Both the position numbers and the translations under genes were made by a program. DNA of 64,000 nt from positions 310,001-374,000 of the forward strand of contig JAEYWP010000007.1 in the NCBI GenBank assembly GCA_023428905.1, given 5' to 3'. Of the stretch, positions 54,674 through 63,379 are shown one piece after another (positions within the stretch are counted from its first letter, which is position 1; each line of letters opens with the position of its first letter). Source of the stretch: Verrucomicrobiota bacterium (GTDB lineage Bacteria > Verrucomicrobiota > Verrucomicrobiia > Opitutales > Opitutaceae). The notes under the pieces are model-generated. The model was given only the letters and a program-made list of their open reading frames with translations, was not told the DNA's origin and searched no databases.

Positions 54674-55641
54674 CCCCGGGAGAACACAGACCCGTGCGCC
54701 TGGCGATCACTTGCGGCGATCCCGCCGGGGTGGGGCCTGAGATCATTGCGGACTGGCTTCGCGCCCCCGGCGTCGATCCGCGGCACGTCACCGTGTTTGG
54801 CTCCGCTCGCTGGCTCACCACCTTGACGTTAAACGGTGCCACGGCTGCTCCGGTCGGTCCCTGCGACTACGAGGCGACGCCCGGAACTCCTTCGGTCGCA
54901 GGGGCCCGGGTCGCCCTGGAGGCAATGGAAGGCGCGGCCGCGGGCACGAAGGCTGGCACCTTCGACGCGGTTGTCACTGGCCCGGTGAGCAAAACCTGGC
55001 TGCAGCGGGCCGGTTACCCGTTTCCGGGCCAGACCGAGTTTTTTGCCGATCGCTGGGGCGGTGAGCCAACGATGGCGTTCTGCGGCGGTCGGCTGCGGGT
55101 GGCCCTCGTCACGTGGCACATCCCGCTGCGTGCCGTGCCTGGGGAGCTCAGTCCTGAAGCGTTTGAACGTGCGGTGGCAGCTGCGGAAACCCTGGCGCTC
55201 GCGTGCGGTCCGGTGGGTTCCGTGCCGGCGGGGGCGCCGCCCCGCATCGCGGTGTGCGGCTTGAATCCGCATGCCGGCGAAGAGGGTCTGCTCGGCAGCG
55301 AAGAGATCGAGCGCATCGACCCCATCCTGGATCGACTGAGGATACGTTATCCGGGCTTATCCCGCACACAGCCACCGGATACGGTCTTCGCGCGGCAGCT
55401 GCGGGGGGAATTTGATGCAGTGGTGGCGATCTACCACGACCAAGGCCTAGCCCCCCTGAAGACGATCGATTTTGACGAAGCGGTGAACGTCACCCTCGGT
55501 CTGCCCTTCGTCCGGACCAGCCCGGACCATGGCACCGCTTTTGGCATTGCCGGAAAGGGCCTCGCCAAGACCACCAGTTTCACCCAGGCCGTCGCGGTCG
55601 CGCGGCTGTTGGCCGGTTTGCGGTGCGGTCCGCAACCCTGA
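54670..55641 (+). CDS. pdxA: 4-hydroxythreonine-4-phosphate dehydrogenase
   Basis: A 323-residue enzyme of vitamin B6 synthesis (the DXP-dependent route). LAITCGDPAGVGPEIIADWL begins the fold; metal and substrate ligands are in TGPVSKTWLQRAGYPFPGQT, ALVTWHIPLRAVP and IYHDQGLAPLKTIDFDEAVN, and RTSPDHGTAFGIAGKGLA is the C-terminal signature. Start is GTG at 54670, inside the lpxA stop. Length is normal. Confidence 0.95.
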   Translation: MTPGEHRPVRLAITCGDPAGVGPEIIADWLRAPGVDPRHVTVFGSARWLTTLTLNGATAAPVGPCDYEATPGTPSVAGARVALEAMEGAAAGTKAGTFDAVVTGPVSKTWLQRAGYPFPGQTEFFADRWGGEPTMAFCGGRLRVALVTWHIPLRAVPGELSPEAFERAVAAAETLALACGPVGSVPAGAPPRIAVCGLNPHAGEEGLLGSEEIERIDPILDRLRIRYPGLSRTQPPDTVFARQLRGEFDAVVAIYHDQGLAPLKTIDFDEAVNVTLGLPFVRTSPDHGTAFGIAGKGLAKTTSFTQAVAVARLLAGLRCGPQP

Positions 55642-55679
55642 GTTGCGGCGGACGGCCAAGCGCGTTTCCCTGTCCTCCG

Positions 55680-56072
55680 ATGTCAGACATCTTGATCGCC
55701 ACCGCTCCCGGCGTCGTCCTCCCCGAGGGGGTCCGCCAGGGCAATGAAAACCTCGTCCGGCTGACCGAGCCTGCCGGGGTAAAGGTGCAGGCGTTGATCG
55801 CCCGGGAGAAGCAAGGTGAGTTCCTGCGGATCGCGATCACGGGCGGAGGCTGCAATGGCCTCAGCTACAAGATGCGGTTCACCGGCGAGTCGAGGAAGGG
55901 CGACATCCTGGTGTTTACGGCCGGTGTTCGCGTCCTGGTCGATCCCAAGACCGCGCTTTATCTAAAGGGCACGGTGCTGGACTATTCGAACCGGATGGTG
56001 GCGGGTGGCTTCAAGTTCTCGAACCCCAACGCCAAGGCCAGTTGCTCTTGCGGGGAGAGCTTCAGCATCTGA
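55680..56072 (+). CDS. IscA/HesB-family iron-sulfur assembly protein
   Basis: A 130-residue A-type carrier. The three Cys of the family are found: GGGCNGLSY and the pair in ASCSCGESF. It receives and passes on iron-sulfur clusters. MSDILIATAPGVVLPEGVRQ is slightly longer than usual at the front, which may be a start choice; the open frame begins further up at 55623. It lies 38 bases after pdxA. Which subtype (SufA, IscA, ErpA) is not clear. Confidence 0.92.
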   Translation: MSDILIATAPGVVLPEGVRQGNENLVRLTEPAGVKVQALIAREKQGEFLRIAITGGGCNGLSYKMRFTGESRKGDILVFTAGVRVLVDPKTALYLKGTVLDYSNRMVAGGFKFSNPNAKASCSCGESFSI

Positions 56073-56191
56073 GCGGGGTGGGGGTCTTCCCCGACCGGTC
56101 ATTCCGTAACGGGACTGCGAAATAGGTGTTGTCAGGGTGTGACTTCCGCGCGAGAAGTCGGGCGCGCACAGATTCACCCAAGAACTTATTG

Positions 56192-56863
56192 ATGGCTAAT
56201 TCGTTTCCCTCTGGTGGCGGCAATCGCCCCGGTCAGTATCGCGGTCGTACCAATAACGACCCGTTTGCGAGCATCCGCCGCAACCATCGCATCAAGGTCC
56301 CGCAGATCCGCGTCATCAGTCCCGAGGGTAAGCAGCTGGGCATCATGCCGACGGATAAGGCGCTGCAGCTGGCCATCCAGGTCGGGCTTGATCTGGTCGA
56401 GGTCGCACCGAACGCACAGCCCCCCGTGTGCCGTATCATGGACTTCGGCAAGTACGTGTACGAGGAGCAGAAGAAGCAGTCCCACGCGAAGGCAACCGCG
56501 AGCAAGATCAAGGAGATCGAGTTCACGGCGCGCATCGAACACGCCGATTTTTATACCAAGCTGCGCCACGCCGAGGAGTTCCTCGACCATGGCAACAAGG
56601 TGAAGCTGCGCCTCAAGTTCCGCGGCCGCGAAATGGCCCACACCGAGATTGGCTTCGATGTGATCCGCAAGGCGATCGGCGAACTCGAGGGTATGGGGCA
56701 CCCGGACAGCGAGCCCCGTCTGATGGGCAAGCAGATCAACGTCATGCTGACGCCCCACCCGGCCAACAAGCGCAAGGCCAAGCTCCATGTGCGCGATGAG
56801 TCGGCGTCGCTTGAACACGAGGATGATCAAGATCAGGAAACGTCGGCCAAGCCGACGTCCTGA
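56192..56863 (+). CDS. infC: Translation initiation factor IF-3
   Basis: A 223-residue protein that binds the 30S subunit and discriminates initiator tRNA. The N-domain has NHRIKVPQIRVISPEGKQLG and LAIQVGLDLVEVAPNAQPPV, the linker follows, and the C-domain has EIEFTARIEHADFYTKLRHA and KVKLRLKFRGREMAH. It is longer than usual at both ends: about 30 Gly/Asn-rich residues in front and an acidic tail (SASLEHEDDQDQETSA). I see no rpmI-rplT downstream; the amidase gene follows after 11 bases. Start is an ATG at 56192. Confidence 0.95.
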   Translation: MANSFPSGGGNRPGQYRGRTNNDPFASIRRNHRIKVPQIRVISPEGKQLGIMPTDKALQLAIQVGLDLVEVAPNAQPPVCRIMDFGKYVYEEQKKQSHAKATASKIKEIEFTARIEHADFYTKLRHAEEFLDHGNKVKLRLKFRGREMAHTEIGFDVIRKAIGELEGMGHPDSEPRLMGKQINVMLTPHPANKRKAKLHVRDESASLEHEDDQDQETSAKPTS

Positions 56864-56874
56864 ACCCCCGTCGG

Positions 56875-57957
56875 GTGCACGCCGACCGGGCTGAAAAGCC
56901 CCGCCTCCGGGGCGCCTACACCCTCCTCGCCGCCGTGATCGTGGCGGTGCTTGCCTGTGCCGTCGCGCCCGCGGCGGCCCTTGCCGCGCCACCCAAATCG
57001 GCACCCACCCGTTCCACCGCGGGGGATCTGGTTGAGATCCGCGGTATTTCCTATCTTAGCACGGCGGCCTTCGCGAAGCGCCACGGACTGAAGATGGCCT
57101 GGATATCTGCCGGCCGGCGCATTGCCCTGGTCGGCGCCAATGACCGGGTGGAGCTGGAGGTGGATGCGCGCGAGGCAAAGGTGAACGGGCTGCGCATCTT
57201 TCTGGGCGAGCCCGCCCGCCTGTATCGACGGAGTCTCTACCTGAGCCGGACCGATGCGGAGCGTCTGATCGGACCGATGGTCCAACCGACCTCCATCAAG
57301 GCGGACCCGGGACCCGTGCGGGTGGTGGCGCTCGACCCCGGGCACGGCGGGCGCGATTCCGGCAAGGTGAACCAGAAGCTCAAGGTGTTTGAGAAAACCA
57401 TCACCCTCGACGTGGCGAACCGCACCAAGCGCCTGTTGGAGGCAGCCGGCTTCAAGGTGGTGCTGACGCGCTCCGACGACCGCTTCGTCGAACTCGACGA
57501 TCGTCCCGCCCTGGCGGCCCGCGCCGGTGCGGATGTGTTTGTCAGCATCCACTTCAACGCGGTGGAAAAGCGCGCCGACCAGGTCACCGGAGTGGAGGTC
57601 TTTTCCCTCACCCCCCGCTATCAGTATTCGACGGATGACTACAACCGGGAGGCCACCACCCAGGCCCGGGAGGTCAATCCCGGCAACCGCAGCGACCCGT
57701 GGAACGCCTTGCTCGCGTATCGCCTCCACAAGCAGCTTCTCGGGGAGCTCAAGGTGCCGGACCGCGGACACAAGCGCGCACGTTTCAAGGTGCTGCGCCT
57801 GATCTCGTGTCCCGCGGTGCTGGTCGAGGCCGGTTACCTTTCCAACGATGGCGAGGCACGCAAGGCGGCCACTCCGGCGTACCGGCAGAAGGTGGCGGAT
57901 GCCCTCGCTGAAGGCATCATTGCTTATGCGGCGGACGTGCGCCGCGCGCGAAACTGA
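56875..57957 (+). CDS. N-acetylmuramoyl-L-alanine amidase (Amidase_3)
   Basis: A 360-residue exported protein. A signal or membrane anchor is at 15-38 (TLLAAVIVAVLACAVAPAAA). A copper-amine-oxidase-N-like domain (VEIRGISYLSTAAFAKRHGL) comes before the zinc amidase from about 145. The zinc ligands are in VVALDPGHGGRDSGK and VFVSIHFNAVE, with the catalytic Glu in AVLVEAGYLSNDGEA. It cleaves the peptide from glycan in the cell wall. Start is GTG at 56875. The TIGR03790 gene follows at 6 bases. Confidence 0.92.
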   Translation: MHADRAEKPRLRGAYTLLAAVIVAVLACAVAPAAALAAPPKSAPTRSTAGDLVEIRGISYLSTAAFAKRHGLKMAWISAGRRIALVGANDRVELEVDAREAKVNGLRIFLGEPARLYRRSLYLSRTDAERLIGPMVQPTSIKADPGPVRVVALDPGHGGRDSGKVNQKLKVFEKTITLDVANRTKRLLEAAGFKVVLTRSDDRFVELDDRPALAARAGADVFVSIHFNAVEKRADQVTGVEVFSLTPRYQYSTDDYNREATTQAREVNPGNRSDPWNALLAYRLHKQLLGELKVPDRGHKRARFKVLRLISCPAVLVEAGYLSNDGEARKAATPAYRQKVADALAEGIIAYAADVRRARN

Positions 57958-57963
57958 CCGGTC

Positions 57964-59625
57964 ATGCGAGCCCTGCTGAAACGCTGCAGGCTCGCCTGGC
58001 TGGCAGTCGTGCTCGGGTGCGGACCTGCGTGGGCGAACGGGGACGACGAACCTGCGTCGCGGGTGGTCGTTCTGGCCAATACCGCGGCGGAGGGCTCGTC
58101 CGCCTTGGCCCAACATTATGCGCATGCGCGCGGCATTCCTGGGGAGAATATCGTCGGACTGCCGATGCCCGTGGCAGAATCGATCACCTGGCAGCAGTTT
58201 CTCCGCGAGGTGTACGAACCGCTCCAGCGAGCACTGGTGGAGCGTGGCTGGATCGACGCCGAAATCGGGGAGCGCCGCGACCAAACGGGCCGGCCCCGCC
58301 TGGCCATCCAGGGACATAGGGTCGCCTATCTGGTGGTGTGCCGGGGCGTCCCGCTTAAAATTGCGCACGACCCTGCGCTCTTCCGGCCGCTTGCGCCCAT
58401 GACGGACAGGGCGGAGTTCCGGACCACCGCGGCGGCGGTGGATTCGGAGCTGAGCCTGATCGCGGCGGGCAATTACCCCATCGCAGGCTTCGTGATGAAT
58501 CCCTTCTTCCAGCGGGAGCGCACGCCCGTGGTCGAGCGTTACCACGTGATCAAGGTGTCCCGACTCGATGGCGCCAGTGACGAGGATGCCCGGGGGCTGG
58601 TGGACGCGGCCCTGAAGGTTGAGGCCGAGGGGCTGATCGGCCGTGCGTACGTGGATCTGGGAGGGCCGCACAAGACGGGCGATGCCTGGCTCGCCTCGAC
58701 CGTGCGCCTGCTGGAGGAGGCCGGCTTCGCGCCGCAGGTGGACCGCGCGCCCAAAACCTTTCCCACCACCGCCCGGTTTGACCGCCCCGCCCTGTATTTC
58801 GGCTGGTATGACGCCCAGCTGAGTGGACCGATGACGCGTCGGGGGTTCCGTTTCGCGCCCGGCGCGGTGGCCCTGCATATCCACAGCTTTTCCGCCCGCA
58901 CTCTGAGCAGCTCGACGGGGGGCTGGACCGCGCCCCTGGTGGCGCGGGGCGCCGCGGCCACGGTCGGGAATGTGAACGAACCGTATTTGGATTTTACGCA
59001 CCATCCCCACCTGCTGCTGAAGGCGCTTCTCCGCGGAGACCGGTGGGGCGACGCCGTCTACTATTCCCTGCGCGGCGTGAGCTGGCAGGCCATCGCCATT
59101 GGGGATCCCCTTTATCGTCCCTTCAAGGTGGACTTTGCCCGGCAGTGGGAACGTCGTTCGCAGCTGGATACCGAGGCGCGGGCCTACGTGACGCTTCGGG
59201 AGCTGGAGCGATTGCTCGCGGCGGGCCAGCCGGAGAAGGCCCTCGCCGTGGGCACCGATCCTGGAGACGGCACGCCGGCACATCCCGCGGTTCAGCTCGC
59301 GCGACTGCGGGCCGCGGCGGCAGCCGGAAATCTCGAGCAAGCGCGCGTGGCCGGGGAAGCGGTGCTCAACGCATCAGCTTCGGATTCGGAAAGGCCGCTT
59401 GCCCTCGAGGCGGCGGAAGCGTTGGGAGGGCTCGGTCAGGCTGCGACCGCCCTGGAATGGATCGGCCGGCAGTTGGAGGACGCGTCGTTGCGACGATCCT
59501 GGAGGCTCCTGCTCCTGGAGCGCGGCGCGGTCCTCGCGCAGAACGCCGGCGAGGGTGCGGTCGCGGAGGCATGGGCCGCAGAACGCGAGCGCTTGCGAGC
59601 CCCGGCGCAAAAAAAAGAGCCGTGA
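57964..59625 (+). CDS. TIGR03790 family protein
   Basis: A 553-residue exported protein with a signal peptide (CRLAWLAVVLGCGPAWANGD). The start of the mature part, SRVVVLANTAAEGSSALAQH, with YAHARGIPGENIVGLPMP, is the mark of the TIGR03790 family, found scattered in Verrucomicrobia, Planctomycetes and others. VAYLVVCRGVPLKIAHDPA and the DSELSLIAAGNYPIAG segment follow. The C-terminal 150 residues are helical repeats, TPR-like. No activity is known. Its stop lies inside the clpP terminator. Confidence 0.88.
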   Translation: MRALLKRCRLAWLAVVLGCGPAWANGDDEPASRVVVLANTAAEGSSALAQHYAHARGIPGENIVGLPMPVAESITWQQFLREVYEPLQRALVERGWIDAEIGERRDQTGRPRLAIQGHRVAYLVVCRGVPLKIAHDPALFRPLAPMTDRAEFRTTAAAVDSELSLIAAGNYPIAGFVMNPFFQRERTPVVERYHVIKVSRLDGASDEDARGLVDAALKVEAEGLIGRAYVDLGGPHKTGDAWLASTVRLLEEAGFAPQVDRAPKTFPTTARFDRPALYFGWYDAQLSGPMTRRGFRFAPGAVALHIHSFSARTLSSSTGGWTAPLVARGAAATVGNVNEPYLDFTHHPHLLLKALLRGDRWGDAVYYSLRGVSWQAIAIGDPLYRPFKVDFARQWERRSQLDTEARAYVTLRELERLLAAGQPEKALAVGTDPGDGTPAHPAVQLARLRAAAAAGNLEQARVAGEAVLNASASDSERPLALEAAEALGGLGQAATALEWIGRQLEDASLRRSWRLLLLERGAVLAQNAGEGAVAEAWAAERERLRAPAQKKEP

Positions 59626-59640
59626 AGTGATCACGGCTCG
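59608..59640 (-). terminator. Rho-independent terminator after clpP
   Basis: On the minus strand GAGCCGTGA and TCACGGCTC pair around TCACT, followed by a T-run of eight. It is 6 bases past the clpP stop and overlaps the last codons of the convergent TIGR03790 gene. Confidence 0.9.
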
Positions 59641-59645
59641 GTCAG

Positions 59646-60293
59646 TCAGACTTTGTCGACCACCCGGTCGGCCAGGCCATAGGCGATGGCTTCCGGTGCG
59701 TTCAGATAGAAATCCCGATCGGTATCGCGATTGATGCGCTCGAGCGGCTGGCCCGAGGCGTCGGCCAGGATCTGGTTCAGTTCCGCGCGGAGTTTCTCCA
59801 TTTCGCGAGCCTGGATGTTGATGTCAGTCGCCGGACCCACCATGCGGCCGGAGATGAGCGGCTGGTGGATCAAGACACGGGCGTGTGGATACAGCAGGCG
59901 GCGGCCCTTCGGCGCGCCGCTGAGCAGGATCGAGCCCATGGACGCGGCCATGCCCGTGACGACCACCGTGATGGGGGAGGTGATCATCTTCATTGTATCG
60001 TAAACCGCCATACCGGCCGTGATCGAGCCGCCGGGGGTGTTGATGTAGAACGTGATCTCCTTGCCGGGACCCACGGCCTCGAGGTACAGGAGGCGTTCGG
60101 TGATGTCCTTGGCCGATTCATCCGTGACCGCGCCCCAAAGGAAGATCTTACGCTCCTTGAGAAAGCGTTTCTGGATCAGTGCGGCGACCGGCGCGGCATG
60201 CTTCTGCGCCAGCTCGTTTTCCTTTTCTTCGTTGTCGTCGTCATCATCGAAGCGGGGTAACGCGCGGGGCGACTGAAGATTGTGGATGGACAT
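59646..60293 (-). CDS. clpP: ATP-dependent Clp protease proteolytic subunit
   Basis: A 215-residue serine protease subunit that forms double heptamers with ClpX or ClpA. The catalytic Ser is S118 in GMAASMGSILLSGAPKGRR, the His in ARVLIHQPLISG and the Asp in INRDTDRDFYLNAPEAIAYG. TFYINTPGGSITAGMAVYD is the oxyanion region. The N-terminus is longer and very acidic (RFDDDDDNEEKE). Start is the ATG at 60293. Divergent from the small secreted protein by 424 bases. Confidence 0.95.
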   Translation of the reverse strand: MSIHNLQSPRALPRFDDDDDNEEKENELAQKHAAPVAALIQKRFLKERKIFLWGAVTDESAKDITERLLYLEAVGPGKEITFYINTPGGSITAGMAVYDTMKMITSPITVVVTGMAASMGSILLSGAPKGRRLLYPHARVLIHQPLISGRMVGPATDINIQAREMEKLRAELNQILADASGQPLERINRDTDRDFYLNAPEAIAYGLADRVVDKV

Positions 60294-60717
60294 AGGCGCG
60301 TAACGTGTGCGGCACCGGTGGTTTTGCCAGTCAAAACTCGCCATTCGCCGCGCCGCAGACGCACCTCACCGCTGTAGTTGACCATCTGCTACGCGCGGCC
60401 TCGCCGTTGTATCCATCCGCCGATTCAGGATATCCTAAAACAGGTGGGGGTTTCCCCGGGTCAGAGAGGCCGGTTTTTGGTATAATTCGCCGTAAATCGA
60501 TGCACGCCTCTGGGTTGTTCTCTCTAATGCCTTGTGGTTGCAAGATCATTAAGACATTACAGGAAAACAGGTTAAGAAGAGACTAACCGTTGCAACGGGC
60601 GCTGGTAATTGTCAAAACCGCGTCAAAAATCCAGAAGCTTGCAATAAGGCGTGAGCCCGGGCGAACCCCTACCTATAAAAGTCTCAATCGAATCACGAAG
60701 CCCCAACTAATACGCCT
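60294..60717. other. Intergenic region of 424 bases between divergent clpP and a small secreted protein
   Basis: The right half is AT-richer than the genome and holds an extended -10 (TGGTATAAT, 60478-60486) on the plus strand. That would leave a leader of about 225 bases before the gene at 60718. There is also TATAAA at 60674-60679. A short GGGG-TTT-CCCC hairpin lies at 60447-60457. No open frame longer than 20 residues that looks coding is seen here. Confidence 0.55.
60478..60486 (+). promoter_or_regulatory. Candidate extended -10 promoter
   Basis: TGG-TATAAT is a perfect extended -10 element. There is no good -35 at 17 bases (GGGTCA is nearest), which is acceptable for an extended -10. 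It would start transcription near 60493 and run into the gene at 60718. Confidence 0.45.
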
Positions 60718-61284
60718 ATGAAAGCCCTTCTCGGATTGATCACCCTCACGGCCGCCTTGTCCCTCAACGCCCAGGTCTCGGACTCCCCGTCTGAGGTCAC
60801 GGTGCAGTCGAGTTCGGACCTGCGCGTGGCCGTTGTCGACAGCACCCGCACCGGAAACGACCGCGGGCTCCTGCACGAAGCCTTTGCGGCCAGCCTCGGC
60901 ACCAGCATGTCGAAAAAGGCGGGCGGCAAGGTCACCGTCAAGGTGACGGAAGTGGATGCCTTTCGGCTCGCCTTCGACCTGAAGGCGGGGATGTACGACG
61001 CCGTTTTCATCGTCGGCAATAACCTTCCTCCGTCGGTGAAGAAGGGTGACTACGAGGTTCTGCGCGCGGTCAGCGATGTCGGCGCGCCTGCCCGCGTGTT
61101 CCATATGGTGGTGCCGTCCGAGGACGCTTCCCTGCGCAAGATGGTCTCCGCTTCGTTCCCCGAGGCGCTGAACACGCCGCGCTTCCAGGAAGCGGTGGCC
61201 CGTTCCGTTGCGATCAAGATCAACGCGGATGCCCTGCGGAAGGCGATCGACTCCAGCGTGGTCGACACCACCGCCACCCGCTAA
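60718..61284 (+). CDS. Small secreted protein, hypothetical
   Basis: A 188-residue protein with a clear signal peptide (MKALLGLITLTAALSLNAQ). The mature part, LRVAVVDSTRTGNDRGLLHE and DAFRLAFDLKAGMYDAVFIV, looks like one half of a periplasmic solute-binding fold, but it is shorter than a normal binding protein. No ligand or partner is suggested. It has its own terminator. Confidence 0.7.
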   Translation: MKALLGLITLTAALSLNAQVSDSPSEVTVQSSSDLRVAVVDSTRTGNDRGLLHEAFAASLGTSMSKKAGGKVTVKVTEVDAFRLAFDLKAGMYDAVFIVGNNLPPSVKKGDYEVLRAVSDVGAPARVFHMVVPSEDASLRKMVSASFPEALNTPRFQEAVARSVAIKINADALRKAIDSSVVDTTATR

Positions 61285-61317
61285 ACCATTTTGCTACGGC
61301 TCTGAGGCCGTGATTCC

Positions 61318-61350
61318 AGAGGCGCCGTCACCCCGCGGCGCCTCTTTTGT
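61318..61350 (+). terminator. Rho-independent terminator after the small secreted protein
   Basis: AGAGGCGCC and GGCGCCTCT pair around GTCACCCCGC, followed by TTTTGTTT. It lies 33 bases past the stop. Confidence 0.88.
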
Positions 61351-61356
61351 TTCAGG

Positions 61357-61386
61357 GAATAAAAAACCCGGCGCGGATGCGCCGGG
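61357..61386 (-). terminator. Rho-independent terminator after sufT
   Basis: On the minus strand CCCGGCGC and GCGCCGGG pair around ATCC, followed by TTTTTTATTC. It lies 14 bases past the sufT stop and ends the suf transcript. Confidence 0.92.
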
Positions 61387-61400
61387 CGGTGGGGGGAGGG

Positions 61401-61946
61401 TCAGATCAAGCCGAGCTTCATCTTTCCTTCCTCGGAGATCATCTGCTGGTTCCACGGCGGGTCCCAGGTGATGCGTACGTCCGCGGCAGAAACACCGGGC
61501 ACGAGGAGAATCTTGGTCCTGGCGTCCTCGGCGATCGCCGGACCCATCCCGCAACCGGGGGCAGTCAGGGTCATGGCCACGTTCACGGTGTAAGCGGCGT
61601 CGGCGGTCTGCTCGACGTCCATCGAATAGACGAGCCCGAGGTCGACGATGTTCACCGGGATCTCCGGGTCGTACACTTTCTTGAGCTGGTCCCAGATGGC
61701 TTCGGGATCCGGGGCTCCATTGGCCAGGGTGCTCGCCGCCACGGTGGTGTCAGTGGGAACCTCGCCGAGGGCATCCCCGTTTCGTCCCTCAATGCGGGCC
61801 AGGCCCGTATCCGTCATGACGGTGTAACTACCGCCCAGGGTCTGGGTGATAAAAACCCGCGCGCCCTGGGTGAGGGTGATCTTGTCGCCGGAGGGGATCT
61901 GGACCGCCTCGACGTCGCGCGAAAGCAGGCGTTCTTTGTTGGACAT
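61401..61946 (-). CDS. sufT: SufT-like iron-sulfur assembly protein
   Basis: A 181-residue protein. The N-terminal half (VEAVQIPSGDKITLTQGARV) and the C-terminal MIP18/DUF59 domain (AIWDQLKKVYDPEIPVNIVD, MTLTAPGCGMGPAIAEDA with its Cys, ITWDPPWNQQMISEEGKMKL) are the SufT arrangement. It helps mature iron-sulfur proteins. It follows sufD by 31 bases and is the last gene of the suf transcript, with a terminator. Confidence 0.92.
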   Translation of the reverse strand: MSNKERLLSRDVEAVQIPSGDKITLTQGARVFITQTLGGSYTVMTDTGLARIEGRNGDALGEVPTDTTVAASTLANGAPDPEAIWDQLKKVYDPEIPVNIVDLGLVYSMDVEQTADAAYTVNVAMTLTAPGCGMGPAIAEDARTKILLVPGVSAADVRITWDPPWNQQMISEEGKMKLGLI

Positions 61947-61977
61947 GGCGTGGTGCGGGTTGTCGCGGTGGACCGCG

Positions 61978-63288
61978 TCAGCGCTTCAAGGTCTTCGCGA
62001 TCATGCCGCGGAGCAAGTCGTGCAGCGCCTCGTTCTCGAGCTTGCTCAGCACTTCCTCAAAGAAACCAAAGATGATGAGCTCGTCGGCCTGGGCCGCTTT
62101 GATCCCGCGGGACTGCAGGTAGAATTCCTGCTCGCGATCGATGCGGCCGCTGGTCGCGCCGTGGGTGCAGCGGACATCGTTCGCCTGGATTTCCAGGCCG
62201 GGGAGGGCGTTGGCCTCCGCCGTTTCGCTCAGCATGAGGTTGCGGTTGCTCTGGTAGGCGTCGGTTTTTTGCGCGTCGGGCTCCACTACGATCAGCCCGG
62301 AAAAGATGGTCTTCGCCTTCTCCAACAGGGCGTTTTTGTAGAGCAGATTCGAACTGGTGTGCGGAGCCTGATGCGTCTGCAGGGTGCGCTGGTCGAACTC
62401 CTGTTCCCCGCGGGCCACCGTGAGGGCAAGCATTTCGCTGTGGGCGCCGGGACCCTGGAGACGGGAGTGCGATTCATGGCGCGCCTGCTTCCCGCCGAGA
62501 TGGACGTTCAACGAAAGGATGCGCGCGTCGCGCTGGGCCACGATGCTGTTGCTCTGGAGGGCCAGCGTGTCTCCCGTCCATTTCTGAGCGCCCACATACG
62601 TCAGCTGTGCGCCCTGGCCTGCATGCAGGTCGTTCACGCCGGAGACGAACTGGCGGCCATCGGGCTCTGCACTGACGAAAAACTCCACCACGGTGGCGCG
62701 GGCCTGGTCTCCCAGCACCACAATGGTGTGCGGGAAGAGGGCGTGATTGGAGCCGGAGAGGGTGTGCTGGATGGCGAGTGGAGCCGTGAGCTCGACCCCC
62801 TTGGGGACGTACACGAACGCACCGCTGCCGGTGAGAGCGGCATTGAGCGCGACAAACTTATCCGCGCCGAGAACAACCGGGTACTGTTGGAAATACTGAC
62901 GCACGAGGTCGGGGTGTCGGTGGACGGCCTCTTCGAGCGTGCAGAACACCACGCCGGCGTCGGTGAGCGCCTTGGGCAGTTCGGTGCGGGCCGTGACCTG
63001 GCCTTGAGAAAACACGATCTCGGCCGCCTGGCCGAAATCCGGGAAACGCGGCGTGTGTGCAGGCAGCTCCTGCGGGAGGCTGAGGTTGTCGAGGGTCAGG
63101 GTGCCCGTGCTGCTGAAGCGCCAGCGCTCGTCATTGCGCGCGGGCAGGGGGAGGGCGAGGAACTGATTCCAGGACGCTTTTTTTGCCTCGAGCCACCAGG
63201 TGGGCAGTGCGCTGCGTTGGGACAGATGTGTCGCAAACTGCTCAGCAGAAAGACCGGGCGTTGAAACGGTGTTGGGAACGGCGGACAT
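61978..63288 (-). CDS. sufD: Iron-sulfur cluster assembly protein SufD
   Basis: A 436-residue protein that forms the SufBC2D scaffold. The beta-helix core begins FVALNAALTGSGAFVYVPKG and continues through TIVVLGDQARATVVEFFVSA; near the end the family His is in NDVRCTHGATSGRIDREQEF followed by SRGIKAAQADELIIFGFFEE. Start is the ATG at 63288, 91 bases after sufB. Length is in the family range. Its partner sufC is not in the window. Confidence 0.93.
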   Translation of the reverse strand: MSAVPNTVSTPGLSAEQFATHLSQRSALPTWWLEAKKASWNQFLALPLPARNDERWRFSSTGTLTLDNLSLPQELPAHTPRFPDFGQAAEIVFSQGQVTARTELPKALTDAGVVFCTLEEAVHRHPDLVRQYFQQYPVVLGADKFVALNAALTGSGAFVYVPKGVELTAPLAIQHTLSGSNHALFPHTIVVLGDQARATVVEFFVSAEPDGRQFVSGVNDLHAGQGAQLTYVGAQKWTGDTLALQSNSIVAQRDARILSLNVHLGGKQARHESHSRLQGPGAHSEMLALTVARGEQEFDQRTLQTHQAPHTSSNLLYKNALLEKAKTIFSGLIVVEPDAQKTDAYQSNRNLMLSETAEANALPGLEIQANDVRCTHGATSGRIDREQEFYLQSRGIKAAQADELIIFGFFEEVLSKLENEALHDLLRGMIAKTLKR

Positions 63289-63379
63289 CAGGGAAAGGGA
63301 AAAGGCGGAAGACGGTGGATAAGGGAGGCGCGCCGGTCGCGCCACGCGGGCAGGACCGGCGCCGGGGCGAGGTCGGCGA

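Noticed and set aside
56188..56194. ATT just before the infC start as a rare AUU start
   Set aside because: The ATT is out of frame with the IF-3 reading frame; the ATG four bases later is in frame.
56833..59340. Open frame of 835 residues on the minus strand opposite the amidase and TIGR03790 genes
   Set aside because: Antisense shadow: basic and low complexity, covering two good genes and running past their boundary.
60639..60679. TTGCAA and TATAAA as a promoter pair for the gene at 60718
   Set aside because: The spacing of 29 bases is far too long for sigma-70.
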